44,190 bases of DNA from assembly GCA_950096985.1 (NCBI GenBank), contig CATNBA010000013.1, forward strand, positions 1-44,190. Reading direction: 5' to 3'. Numbering within the stretch: position 1 is the stretch's first letter; each line of letters starts with the position of its first letter. Origin of the DNA: an uncultured Candidatus Melainabacteria bacterium. GTDB lineage: Bacteria > Cyanobacteriota > Vampirovibrionia > Gastranaerophilales > Gastranaerophilaceae. A model generated the notes under the pieces. The model was not told where the DNA came from. It was given only the letters and a program-made list of their open reading frames with translations, and did no database searches. Below, piece by piece: positions 32,437-40,718 of this stretch. The position numbers were made by a program, and so were the translations under genes.

Positions 32437-33540
32437 TTATATTGTGACCTTGTTTCTTTTTTCGATAAACGGTCTTTTTACAACTTCCGCATCGTGAAGT
32501 TTCTCCCTAATCATAACCTGAACAGTCGCGCCTGTGCAAATTTCTTTATCATTTTTAACATAAGCAAGTGCAATATTTGCCCCAAGCATTGGTGACGGTG
32601 CTCCGCTTGTGATGTGACCGACTTTTTCGCCATTAAAATAAACTTCATATTCATGGCGGGCGATTGATTTGTCGAGCATTTTAAGACCGATTAATTTTTT
32701 TGAAGTCCCGTTTGCGATTTGTCCCATAATAACTTCTTTACCGTTGTAATCTTCTACTTTGTCTTTTGGAACAGACCAGCTTAAACCTGCTTCAATGGGT
32801 GTTGTGTTTTCATCCAAATCATTGCCATACAAGTGTAAAGCTGCTTCAAGTCTTAATGTATCTCGTGCACCAAGCCCAATTGGTTTAATGCCGAATTCTT
32901 CACCTTGTTTAAGGATTTCATCCCACAGGAATTCAGAATGGAGATTTTCGACCATAATTTCATAGCCGTCTTCGCCAGTATACCCTGTGCGTGAAGCGAG
33001 AACTTTAATCCCAGCGATTTTTGCAGGTTTAATAGTGAAAGACTCCTGATGAGTGTCAAGTCCCATTTTACGCATCAGAGAATCAGCTTTTGGACCTTGT
33101 ACAGCGAGAAGTGAGAACTCATGCGAACGGTTGTCGATTTTAACATCATATCCGCGGCTGTTTCTGACCATCCAGTTCAAATCTTCATCAATTCTGGATG
33201 CGTTGCAGATTACAAGATATTCCAAAATACCCAATTTATATATGATTAAATCATCGATAAGTCCGCCGTTTTTGTTTGGTAACTGGCAATAAACAGCTTT
33301 TTCATAATTCAGTTTTGAAATATCTTGAGGAACAATTTTATTTAAAAAATCTAAAGCATCTTTTCCCGACACAAAAACTTCGCCCATGTGAGAAACATCA
33401 AACAGCCCGACATTTTCTCTGACAGTTTTGTGCTCCTCAATAATTGATGTGTACTGTACAGGCATATGCCAGCCTGCGAAATCTACCATTTTTGCATTCA
33501 ATTGAACGTGTTTATCGTGTAAAAAAGTTTCTTTAGTCAT
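32437..33540 (-). CDS. gcvT: Aminomethyltransferase (glycine cleavage T protein)
   Basis: Moves the one-carbon unit from the lipoyl arm of GcvH to tetrahydrofolate and frees ammonia. The 367 residues include VDFAGWHMPVQYTSI near 18-32, GLFDVSHMGEV near 46-56, YTGEDGYEIM near 190 and IGLGARDTLRLEAALHLYGNDL near 225-245, whose Asp belongs to the folate site. First gene of the operon; GAGGGGG precedes the ATG, and a TTGACA promoter lies 22 bp upstream. No glycine riboswitch fits in the 64 bp before it. Confidence 0.96.
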   Translation of the reverse strand: MTKETFLHDKHVQLNAKMVDFAGWHMPVQYTSIIEEHKTVRENVGLFDVSHMGEVFVSGKDALDFLNKIVPQDISKLNYEKAVYCQLPNKNGGLIDDLIIYKLGILEYLVICNASRIDEDLNWMVRNSRGYDVKIDNRSHEFSLLAVQGPKADSLMRKMGLDTHQESFTIKPAKIAGIKVLASRTGYTGEDGYEIMVENLHSEFLWDEILKQGEEFGIKPIGLGARDTLRLEAALHLYGNDLDENTTPIEAGLSWSVPKDKVEDYNGKEVIMGQIANGTSKKLIGLKMLDKSIARHEYEVYFNGEKVGHITSGAPSPMLGANIALAYVKNDKEICTGATVQVMIREKLHDAEVVKRPFIEKRNKVTI

Positions 33541-33561
33541 TCTAACCCCCTCGCTAAGTTT

Positions 33562-33590
33562 ATTGTGACTGTAAAGGGGGCTGTTGTCAA
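33562..33590 (-). promoter_or_regulatory. Promoter of the gcv operon
   Basis: Minus strand TTGACA (33590-33585), 17 bp, CACAAT (33567-33562); start near 33555, leaving about 15 nt to the gcvT ATG. Confidence 0.65.
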
Positions 33591-33604
33591 TATATTATTG
33601 AGTT

Positions 33605-34633
33605 TTATAACTCAGCAATTTTTTTATAAAGTTCGATTTGTTTATCAGAAATATTTTTGGGGATTACGATTTTAATTTTGGCGTTTAGGTTTCCGTAACC
33701 GCCTTTTTTGGGCAAGCCGAGTTCTTTTAATCTTAAACTTTGACCCGATGAGGTTTTTGGCGGAATTTTTATTGTAATTTTGCCGTGTAATGTTTCAATT
33801 TCTTTTTTTGTGCCTAAAACAGCCTCTGGCGGAGTAATTTCAACTTCTTTTGTTAAATCGTAGCCGTCAATTTCATATTCGCTGTCTTTAAAATGGATTA
33901 TGAGATATAAGTCGCCTTTGCGTCCGTAAGCATCGGTTTGCCCTTCGCCTTTGATGCGGATTTTTTTGCCCTCTGTAATGTCTGGCGGAAGTTTTACTTT
34001 AATAGATTTTGGCTCAGTTTTAATCCCTGTTCCACCGCAGTTTGAGCAGTAACCGCCATTTGGAGGGCACTGCGTACAGCGTTCCATGTTGTTATATTTT
34101 ACTGAAATCGGTTCTTTTGAAAATATATCTTTTGCTGTTATGTTAAGGGTTTTGGTTATATCCAAATCTTCTGACGGCGGTTCTTGACGACGTCTTTGAC
34201 TTTGCCTTGCTTGTTGTGCTCCGCCGAAATCAAATCCGCCAAAATTCATTCCTTGAGAACTTCTGCCTCCGCCCATCATATCACCGAACAGAGAGCTGAA
34301 AAAGTCTGAAAATCCGCCCATATCCTGACCGTTGAAGTTAAAGCTTTGATAACCTTGTCCGCCGCCAAAACCGAAATTTTCAAATCCAGGAGGCGGAGTG
34401 TAGTTTTGACCGCCCTGCCAGTTTGCGCCAAGGCTGTCGTATCTTTGGCGTTTTTGTTTGTCGCCTAGAACTTCATAAGCTTCGTTTATATCTTTAAATT
34501 TTCCTTCTGCTTCTTTTGTTTTATTAACGTCAGGGTGATATTTGCGCGCGAGTTTTCTGTAAGCTGATTTAATTTCCGCATCAGTTGCATCGCGTTTTAC
34601 GCCTAATATTTCATAATAGTCTTTGTATTCCAT
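33605..34633 (-). CDS. DnaJ-family co-chaperone with a reduced zinc region
   Basis: Hsp40 partner that stimulates DnaK. The 342 residues have a J domain (1-70) with HPD at 33-35, a Gly/Phe-rich linker (about 75-135), and two beta-sandwich substrate domains (about 155-335; [29 protein letters not shown]). Between them is a single CxxC pair set, [18 protein letters not shown], about 187-204, so one zinc centre is possible. Full DnaJ has four CxxCxGxG motifs and CbpA none, so this is intermediate. The dnaK/grpE neighbours of a classical dnaJ are missing. AGGAGAT precedes the ATG. Confidence 0.88.
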   Translation of the reverse strand: MEYKDYYEILGVKRDATDAEIKSAYRKLARKYHPDVNKTKEAEGKFKDINEAYEVLGDKQKRQRYDSLGANWQGGQNYTPPPGFENFGFGGGQGYQSFNFNGQDMGGFSDFFSSLFGDMMGGGRSSQGMNFGGFDFGGAQQARQSQRRRQEPPSEDLDITKTLNITAKDIFSKEPISVKYNNMERCTQCPPNGGYCSNCGGTGIKTEPKSIKVKLPPDITEGKKIRIKGEGQTDAYGRKGDLYLIIHFKDSEYEIDGYDLTKEVEITPPEAVLGTKKEIETLHGKITIKIPPKTSSGQSLRLKELGLPKKGGYGNLNAKIKIVIPKNISDKQIELYKKIAEL

Positions 34634-34708
34634 TTTGATATCTCCTATATTAATAATAATATAAAAAACGCTTATTTAGCTGATAATTAATATTTTTTTA
34701 ATGAATAC

Positions 34709-34737
34709 TTGACAAATTGTAGAAAATCGTAAATAAT
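34709..34737 (+). promoter_or_regulatory. Promoter of a likely antisense RNA
   Basis: TTGACA (34709-34714), 17 bp, AATAAT (34732-34737). Predicted start near 34744, directly at the AGTAGGGC that closes the structured region, and opposite to the small peptide gene. Confidence 0.6.
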
Positions 34738-34743
34738 GAAAAA

Positions 34744-34950
34744 GTAGGGCGAGCCCTTAACAACTTAAGCGATACTGTTAAGAGCTTCTTTGCACCCTAT
34801 AGTTTAACTTTTAATGCTATTACTGCTATTGCAAATGCCAGTAATAGCATTGTTATTTTGTTAACCATAGTTTTCAACCCTCCTTTCGTCCAATTTCTTT
34901 GTAATTGTGTGTGACGAGGGATGTCGAGTGTGCCCTACTCTTTTAAGAGT
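34744..34950 (+). ncRNA. Candidate structured antisense RNA over the 23-residue peptide gene
   Basis: The ends pair: AGTAGGGC (34743-34750) with GCCCTACT (34932-34939). Inside are CTTAACA/TGTTAAG, a 13-bp hairpin (AATGCTATTACTG with its exact complement) and a CCCTC/GAGGG arm. ACTCTT/AAGAGT (34937-34942, 34945-34950) with TCTTTT could terminate it. It spans the whole peptide gene and the 3' end of XRE gene 1. The layout recalls antisense antitoxins such as Sib RNAs. A 6S-like RNA is the alternative, but the fold is branched rather than rod-like. Confidence 0.45.
34797..34868 (-). CDS. 23-residue hydrophobic peptide, type I toxin-like
   Basis: Too short for ordinary gene callers. The ATG at 34868 is preceded by AAAGGAGGG with a 9-nt gap, the strongest ribosome site in this part of the window. 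The peptide starts MVNKIT, has the hydrophobic core MLLLAFAIAVIAL and ends in KVKL, so it is one membrane helix flanked by basic residues, like Ibs or Ldr-type toxins. The ribosome site can pair with an upstream CCCTC (34920-34916). It starts 66 nt after the stop of XRE gene 1 on the same strand, and an antisense promoter faces it. No homologue was searched. Confidence 0.6.
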   Translation of the reverse strand: MVNKITMLLLAFAIAVIALKVKL

Positions 34951-35264
34951 TCTTTTAAATCTTTTATTGATTTTAGGATGTATTTCTGCGTATCTAGCTC
35001 TAAACCATTAAGTTCTCTAATAATTGATTTTTCTATGCTGTTAGAGGTATGTGTTTCTTCAAAGTCAAATAGTTCGTAATAACTAATATCAAGTCCATTT
35101 TTTATATTTTCAATTGCTTTAAAAGAAACTCCTTTTAAACCACATTCAACCTGACCTAATGAATTTGTTTCAAAATCCATTAAATCTGCCAGTTCGTGTT
35201 GTTTTAATCCTTTTTTTATTCTTAATTCTCTAAGTTTTTTCCCGAATAATTTTTTCAAAGCCAT
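34935..35264 (-). CDS. XRE-family regulator 1
   Basis: A 109-residue DNA-binding protein. I start at ATG 35264 (MALKKLFGKKL), which aligns with MSLKKEFGKRI of regulator 2 and lies after the predicted transcript start (TACAAT 35283-35278); the ATG at 35276 would precede it. Residues ~8-62 form a helix-turn-helix (LRELRIKKGLKQHELADLMDFETNSLGQVE). The C-terminal ~45 residues are helical (YILKSIKDLKELL), probably for dimerisation. It is divergent to LuxR-type gene 1, and a palindrome lies between. It is a full-length paralogue of regulator 2. The peptide gene follows on the same strand. Confidence 0.85.
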   Translation of the reverse strand: MALKKLFGKKLRELRIKKGLKQHELADLMDFETNSLGQVECGLKGVSFKAIENIKNGLDISYYELFDFEETHTSNSIEKSIIRELNGLELDTQKYILKSIKDLKELLKE

Positions 35265-35304
35265 AATAAATAGCATAATTGTAAATAGAAAAAGTATCTA
35301 TTGC

Positions 35305-35330
35305 CTATTTGGTAAATTTTTACTAAATAG
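35305..35330. promoter_or_regulatory. 26-bp near-perfect palindrome in divergent pair 1
   Basis: CTATTTGGTAAA (35305-35316) and TTTACTAAATAG (35319-35330) are inverted with one mismatch and a TT spacer. It lies upstream of the XRE gene 1 -35 region, between the two divergent genes; a likely operator. Confidence 0.65.
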
Positions 35331-35387
35331 ATTATAAAAAGGAAATATTATTAAGGAATTGGAATATAAGTAGTTTAGAATATAAAT

Positions 35388-35627
35388 ATGAACGATATTT
35401 ATTCAAAGTATTATAATTTACCACATAGCGAGATGTTGTCATATTTGTTGTCCGGCAAGACTTATGCACAGATTGCACAGGAATATTACTTTTTTAATTT
35501 GAATAAGGTGTTATATAAGGTTAGAAAACTCCGTGAAACATTATGTTTGAGAAACCGCCGTCAGCTTGCATATTTTGCACTTGTGAACGGGTTGGTGGAT
35601 GTGGATAGGATTAGATGTAATCTTTAA
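35388..35627 (+). CDS. LuxR-type (GerE) helix-turn-helix protein 1
   Basis: A 79-residue protein formed almost only by a GerE-like DNA-binding domain: LPHSEMLSYLLSGKTYAQIAQEYYF, then KVLYKVRKLRETL and LRNRRQLAYFALVNGLV, which matches the end of LuxR-type domains. No receiver or ligand domain. TAGAAT ends 6 nt before the ATG, so a leaderless mRNA is possible. It is divergent to XRE gene 1 and overlaps the end of XRE gene 2 by 17 bp, tail to tail. A small activator or adaptor is likely; the target is unknown. Confidence 0.75.
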   Translation: MNDIYSKYYNLPHSEMLSYLLSGKTYAQIAQEYYFFNLNKVLYKVRKLRETLCLRNRRQLAYFALVNGLVDVDRIRCNL

Positions 35628-35931
35628 TATATGTATCAAGTGTTGCATTGATATAATCAAGTGTATTGTCGTCAACTTTTTTGAGTTTCATTATAATATT
35701 GTCAAGTTTGTTGCTTGTACTATTCCCAAAATTGAATAAATCTTTATAATCTAAGCATAGAGCTTTTGAAAGTTTTTCAATAGTTTCATCGCCTGCAAAA
35801 TTTATCCCTTTTTCCAGTTTGTATAGGGTGACTGTGTTTATGCCCATTCTGCCTGCCAGTTCCTCTCTGGATAAACCAAGCTCTTTTCTTATTTGTTCTA
35901 TTCTTTTCCCAAATTCCTTTTTTAGGCTCAT
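35611..35931 (-). CDS. XRE-family regulator 2
   Basis: A 106-residue protein with a helix-turn-helix near residues 8-62 (IEQIRKELGLSREELAGRMGINTVTLYKLEKG) and a helical C-terminus (KLDNIIMKLKKVDDNTLDYINATLDTYI). It aligns along its whole length with regulator 1, so they are paralogues. On the minus strand TGGATA, 17 bp, TACAAT (35943-35938) ends 6 nt before the ATG, with no Shine-Dalgarno, so leaderless. It is divergent to LuxR-type gene 2, with a separate palindrome between. Its own operator probably differs from that of pair 1. Confidence 0.85.
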   Translation of the reverse strand: MSLKKEFGKRIEQIRKELGLSREELAGRMGINTVTLYKLEKGINFAGDETIEKLSKALCLDYKDLFNFGNSTSNKLDNIIMKLKKVDDNTLDYINATLDTYIKDYI

Positions 35932-35983
35932 ACTAAAATTGTAGTCTATGGTTTGTTATTTATCCACTGCTTTTTAGGCTTGT

Positions 35984-36008
35984 AAATATTACACATTGTG
36001 CAATATTT
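35984..36008. promoter_or_regulatory. 25-bp near-perfect palindrome in divergent pair 2
   Basis: AAATATTACACA (35984-35995), T, TGTGCAATATTT (35997-36008): 12-bp inverted arms with one mismatch. It covers the -35 area of LuxR-type gene 2 (-10 TATAAT at 36013-36018). Sequence differs from the palindrome in pair 1. Confidence 0.65.
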
Positions 36009-36025
36009 GTTGTATAATTTTTTTT

Positions 36026-36226
36026 ATGGATAAACTTACTCCGTTGGAATTAGAGGTGATGCGACTGCTCGCTGAGGGGTTAGATGCATATTCTATTATG
36101 AATTGGCTCGGTATCGACTATCCTGAGTACGTCAAATGTAAAAATTCCATACTCAAAAAACTCAAAATCAAAAGAATTACTCAAATACTGCCGACTGCTG
36201 TCAGTCTTGGTCTGATTGACTTTTAA
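36026..36226 (+). CDS. LuxR-type (GerE) helix-turn-helix protein 2
   Basis: A 66-residue protein starting MDKLTPLELEVMRLLAEGL; the ATG at 36026 is preferred over the upstream in-frame ATG because TATAAT (36013-36018) ends 7 nt before it. The GerE-like domain continues with SIMNWLGIDYPEYVKCKNSILKKLKI and ends ITQILPTAVSLGLIDF. No sensory domain. It pairs divergently with XRE gene 2. Its stop lies inside the atpD promoter (TTGACT 36216-36221), so transcription from here may run into atpD. Confidence 0.78.
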   Translation: MDKLTPLELEVMRLLAEGLDAYSIMNWLGIDYPEYVKCKNSILKKLKIKRITQILPTAVSLGLIDF

Positions 36227-36244
36227 TATGCTTGATTGTATAAT
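36216..36244 (+). promoter_or_regulatory. Promoter of the atpD operon
   Basis: TTGACT (36216-36221), 17 bp, TATAAT (36239-36244); start near 36251. The -35 box overlaps the last codons of the LuxR-type gene 2. AAAAGGAGAGG follows as ribosome site. Confidence 0.82.
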
Positions 36245-36254
36245 TAAGGTATAA

Positions 36255-37679
<1,425 letters not shown>

Positions 37680-37681
37680 TT

Positions 37682-38074
37682 ATGCACCTGAAAATTATTA
37701 CACACGAAAGAGTTGTTTTCGACGAGGACGTTGATGAAATCTACACAAAAGCAATTGACGGTGAAATCGGTATTTTGAAAAATCATGTCCCTTTGATGAC
37801 AGCTCTGGATATAGGTGTTACAAAGGCGGTAAAAGACGGTAATGTCAAGTTTTTTACGACTATGGGCGGGGTTTTTCAGTTCAAAGATGATGAGGCGCTA
37901 ATTCTCACAACAACTGCCGAAAGCGGTGATGAGATTGATGTTACTCGTGCAAAAGCGGCTCTGACACGGGCACAGGCAAAACTTGCCGAGGCTGAGGCAG
38001 AAACAGATGCTAAGCGTGCGGAAGCTGCCATGGCACGTGCTATGGCAAGGTTAAAAGCCACATTAAATAATTAG
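37682..38074 (+). CDS. atpC: ATP synthase epsilon subunit
   Basis: Central-stalk subunit that couples rotation and inhibits ATP hydrolysis. The 130 residues show the N-terminal beta-sandwich (MHLKIITHERVVFDEDVDEI, GEIGILKNHVPLMTALDIGV near 29-48) and a C-terminal helical hairpin rich in Ala and Glu (ALTRAQAKLAEAEAE..., RAEAAMARAMARLKA). The start is 2 bp after atpD. The chromate transporter gene starts 1 bp after its stop. Confidence 0.94.
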   Translation: MHLKIITHERVVFDEDVDEIYTKAIDGEIGILKNHVPLMTALDIGVTKAVKDGNVKFFTTMGGVFQFKDDEALILTTTAESGDEIDVTRAKAALTRAQAKLAEAEAETDAKRAEAAMARAMARLKATLNN

Positions 38075-38075
38075 T

Positions 38076-38630
38076 ATGGAAAAGACTTTATATCAAATAT
38101 TTAAAACATTTTTCAAAGTAGGAACTCTGCTTTTGGGCGGCGGTTATGTTATTTTGCCACTTTTGCAGTCCGAACTTATTGACAAGAAAAAGTGGATTGA
38201 TGATGATGAACTGTGTGAGTTTTATGCTCTTGGTCAGAGTGTACCGGGGATTATTGCCGCAAATGTTTCAATATTTGTCGGGTACAAATTAAGAAGGACA
38301 GCGGGTGCGATTGCTGCGGTTATCGGTATTGTTATGCCTGCGTTTATTTCAATCGTAGTTCTTGCAAAAATTCTTGAAGAAATTATTCAATTGAAGTTTG
38401 TTCAAAGCATTTTTTGGGGTGTCGGAATTGGTGTTTTGATTCTGATTTTTCTCGCTGTTAAAGAGATTTGGAAAAAAAGTGTCGTAGATAAATTTTCTTG
38501 TTGGATATTTTTTATTACGTTTATTTTATCAGCTTGTTTTAAAGCTCCGCCCGCATCTTTAATTATTTTTGCAATATTTATGGGACTGTGGCTTCAATTT
38601 TCAAAAAAAATTGAACGGGGAGAAAAATAA
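38076..38630 (+). CDS. Chromate transporter family protein, N-type half
   Basis: A short-chain CHR protein of 184 residues with about five membrane segments. LLLGGGYVILPLLQSELIDKKKW near 18-40 and YALGQSVPGIIAANVSIFVGYKLR near 50-72 are the GGGY and PG signature regions of the family, which exports chromate or sulfate-like anions. The second half is encoded by the next gene, with which it overlaps by one base (TAATG); the pair would form a two-chain transporter. Its location behind atpD-atpC is unusual. The substrate is not shown by sequence. Confidence 0.88.
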   Translation: MEKTLYQIFKTFFKVGTLLLGGGYVILPLLQSELIDKKKWIDDDELCEFYALGQSVPGIIAANVSIFVGYKLRRTAGAIAAVIGIVMPAFISIVVLAKILEEIIQLKFVQSIFWGVGIGVLILIFLAVKEIWKKSVVDKFSCWIFFITFILSACFKAPPASLIIFAIFMGLWLQFSKKIERGEK

Positions 38631-39160
38631 TGATATATATAAAATTATTTTTAGAATTTTTCCATATCGGACTTTTTTCTTTTGGTGGAGGCTATGCAAC
38701 ATTACCGTTTTTATATCATATTGCAGATGTTCAGAAATGGTATACGGCAAAACAATTATCAGATATGATTGCGGTTTCATCAATAACCCCCGGACCTGTA
38801 GGGGTAAACGTTGCAACTTTTGCAGGGTTTACGACATCAGGGATTTTGGGTGCGCTTGTTGCTACGACTTCGGTAATTTTGCCCTCACTGATTATTGTTA
38901 TAATTATTTCAAAACTTTTGGAGCAGTTTAAGCACAATAAATATGTTCAATCTGTTATTTATACTTTAAAACCTGCAGGTTGCGGACTTTTAGCGGCAGT
39001 AGGTGTTGATATGTTCGTAAATAATATTAATTTGTTTGGAATGATTTTGCTTGCAGGTTTGTTTATTGCAAGTTTGACCGAAAAACGCGATCCGTTGTTT
39101 TATCTGGCTGTTTCAGCGATAGTCGGTTTGGTTGCGGGCTTTTTTAATTTGACAGCTTAA
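38630..39160 (+). CDS. Chromate transporter family protein, second half
   Basis: The 176-residue partner of the preceding gene, with about five membrane segments. FSFGGGYATLPFLYHIADVQKWY near 16-38 and SSITPGPVGVNVATFAGF near 48-65 are the matching CHR signatures. GGGGAG precedes the ATG. Its 3' end overlaps that of the convergent comM gene by 17 bp (39144-39160); no terminator is visible there, so the two convergent mRNAs are likely to overlap. Confidence 0.88.
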   Translation: MIYIKLFLEFFHIGLFSFGGGYATLPFLYHIADVQKWYTAKQLSDMIAVSSITPGPVGVNVATFAGFTTSGILGALVATTSVILPSLIIVIIISKLLEQFKHNKYVQSVIYTLKPAGCGLLAAVGVDMFVNNINLFGMILLAGLFIASLTEKRDPLFYLAVSAIVGLVAGFFNLTA

Positions 39161-40676
39161 ACATTCTGTATTGCAAAGCTTGCATAATATGTTTTTGTTG
39201 AATATCTTTTGAACAGTCTAAATCGGCAATTGTTCTTGCAAGTTTTAGAATTCTGTCGTAGCGTCTGCCTGAAAGATGGTATTTCATTGCTGCGGTTTTT
39301 AAAATTTCAGCACTTGCTTTATCTAATTGACAATATTTTTTGATAAGTTTTGAAGTTAGTTCGGAATTTGTTAAAATACCTTCATTTTTATACCGTTCAG
39401 CTTGAATTTTTCTGGCTTTAATAACTCGTTTTCTAATATCGGCAGAACACTCTCCTGTCGGCTGTGTATTCAAAAGTTCTTCAGCCGTGAGTCTTGGTAC
39501 TTCTACCTGTAAATCAATTCTGTCAAGTAATGGTCCTGAAAGTCTTGATTGATAACGGTTTATTTGAAATTCAGAACAGGTGCATTGTTTTTCTTTATCA
39601 CCTAAATATCCGCACGGGCAAGGGTTCATTGCGCCAAGAAGTGTGAATTTTGCCGGGTATTTTATGGAATGTTTTGTTCTGGAAATTGTTATTTCTCCGT
39701 CTTCCAAGGGCTGGCGCAGAACTTCAAGAACATTTCTCGGAAATTCTATCATTTCATCAAGAAATAAAACTCCCCTGTGTGCAAGTGTAATTTCACCTGG
39801 TTTCGGGTTTGAGCCGCCGCCTGTTATGCCGTTTGCAGATGCGGTGTGGTGTACCGAACGAAAAGGTCGTTTTGCCATTAATGGTTCATCTGACGGCAAA
39901 AGTCCGCAAATACTGTAGATTTTTGTTAATTCCAGTGCCTCTTGAAGTTCCAAAGGCGGTAATATTGACGGGAAACATTTTGCCATCATTGTTTTACCTG
40001 ATCCGGGCGAGCCAATCATCAGCATATTATGACCACCAGCTGCTGAAATTTCCAGCGCACGTTTTGCTTTTTGCTGCCCTTTTACATCTTTAAAATCATA
40101 TATAAAATTTGTATTTGCTCCTTTTTCCAGATAATCATTAATATTAACAACAGTTGGTGTTAATGGTTTGTCTGTAAAATGATTTACAACTTCAGAGAGG
40201 CATTCTGCCCCGAAAATGTTCATACCGTCAGCCAAGCCGGCCTCGTAAGCATTGATTTTCGGTACAAAAATGTTTGTAATACCTACTTCTTTCAATCCGA
40301 TAATAAGCGGTAATACCCCGTTCACACCACGAAGGCTGCCATCAAGTGAAAGCTCGCCAATAAATGCGTAATTCCTGATTTTTTCTTCGGTAAGAACTTC
40401 TTCTTCTGTCAAAAGACCTATGGCAATCGGTAAATCAAAATTTGAACCTTCTTTTTTTAAGTCGGCAGGAGCAAGATTAATAACAACTTTTTTAGAAGGA
40501 AACGTAAAGCCTGAATTTTTAATAGCAGAACGAACTCGGTCACGTGCTTCATTAATTGCAGCATCCGGAAGACCTACTATCGAAAAAGCCGGCAGTCCGT
40601 TCAATACGTCTGTTTCTACAGTAACTTTATATGCGTTAAGACCTATTACTGCTCCAGTAGTTACTTTATTTACCAT
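39144..40676 (-). CDS. comM: ComM/YifB family AAA+ ATPase
   Basis: Hexameric helicase-type ATPase that helps integrate transforming DNA by branch migration. The 510 residues contain the N-terminal Lon-protease-like fold (GLPAFSIVGLPDAAINEARDRVRSA near 28-52), the AAA+ domain with Walker A GSPGSGKTMMAK near 222-233, the Walker B-containing VLFLDEMIEFPRNVLEVLRQPLEDG near 302-326, and the C-terminal Mg-chelatase-like domain with CPCGYLGD...CTC (four Cys near 355-372, possible zinc site). The older annotation is magnesium chelatase subunit ChlI-like. TATCAT ends 6 nt before the ATG on this strand, suggesting a leaderless mRNA. With comF and type IV pilus genes it hints at transformation. Confidence 0.92.
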   Translation of the reverse strand: MVNKVTTGAVIGLNAYKVTVETDVLNGLPAFSIVGLPDAAINEARDRVRSAIKNSGFTFPSKKVVINLAPADLKKEGSNFDLPIAIGLLTEEEVLTEEKIRNYAFIGELSLDGSLRGVNGVLPLIIGLKEVGITNIFVPKINAYEAGLADGMNIFGAECLSEVVNHFTDKPLTPTVVNINDYLEKGANTNFIYDFKDVKGQQKAKRALEISAAGGHNMLMIGSPGSGKTMMAKCFPSILPPLELQEALELTKIYSICGLLPSDEPLMAKRPFRSVHHTASANGITGGGSNPKPGEITLAHRGVLFLDEMIEFPRNVLEVLRQPLEDGEITISRTKHSIKYPAKFTLLGAMNPCPCGYLGDKEKQCTCSEFQINRYQSRLSGPLLDRIDLQVEVPRLTAEELLNTQPTGECSADIRKRVIKARKIQAERYKNEGILTNSELTSKLIKKYCQLDKASAEILKTAAMKYHLSGRRYDRILKLARTIADLDCSKDIQQKHIMQALQYRMFKLSN

Positions 40677-40718
40677 AAATTTATGATACTACAAATATTT
40701 TTATTGTATAATCGGGTT

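Noticed and set aside
34744-34950. 6S RNA
   Set aside because: The 8-bp closing stem and several branches do not give the long rod with a central bubble; kept only as an alternative.
38569-38931. Plus-strand ORF of 120 codons across the chromate-transporter genes
   Set aside because: Out-of-frame overlap with two well-supported genes and no ribosome site.
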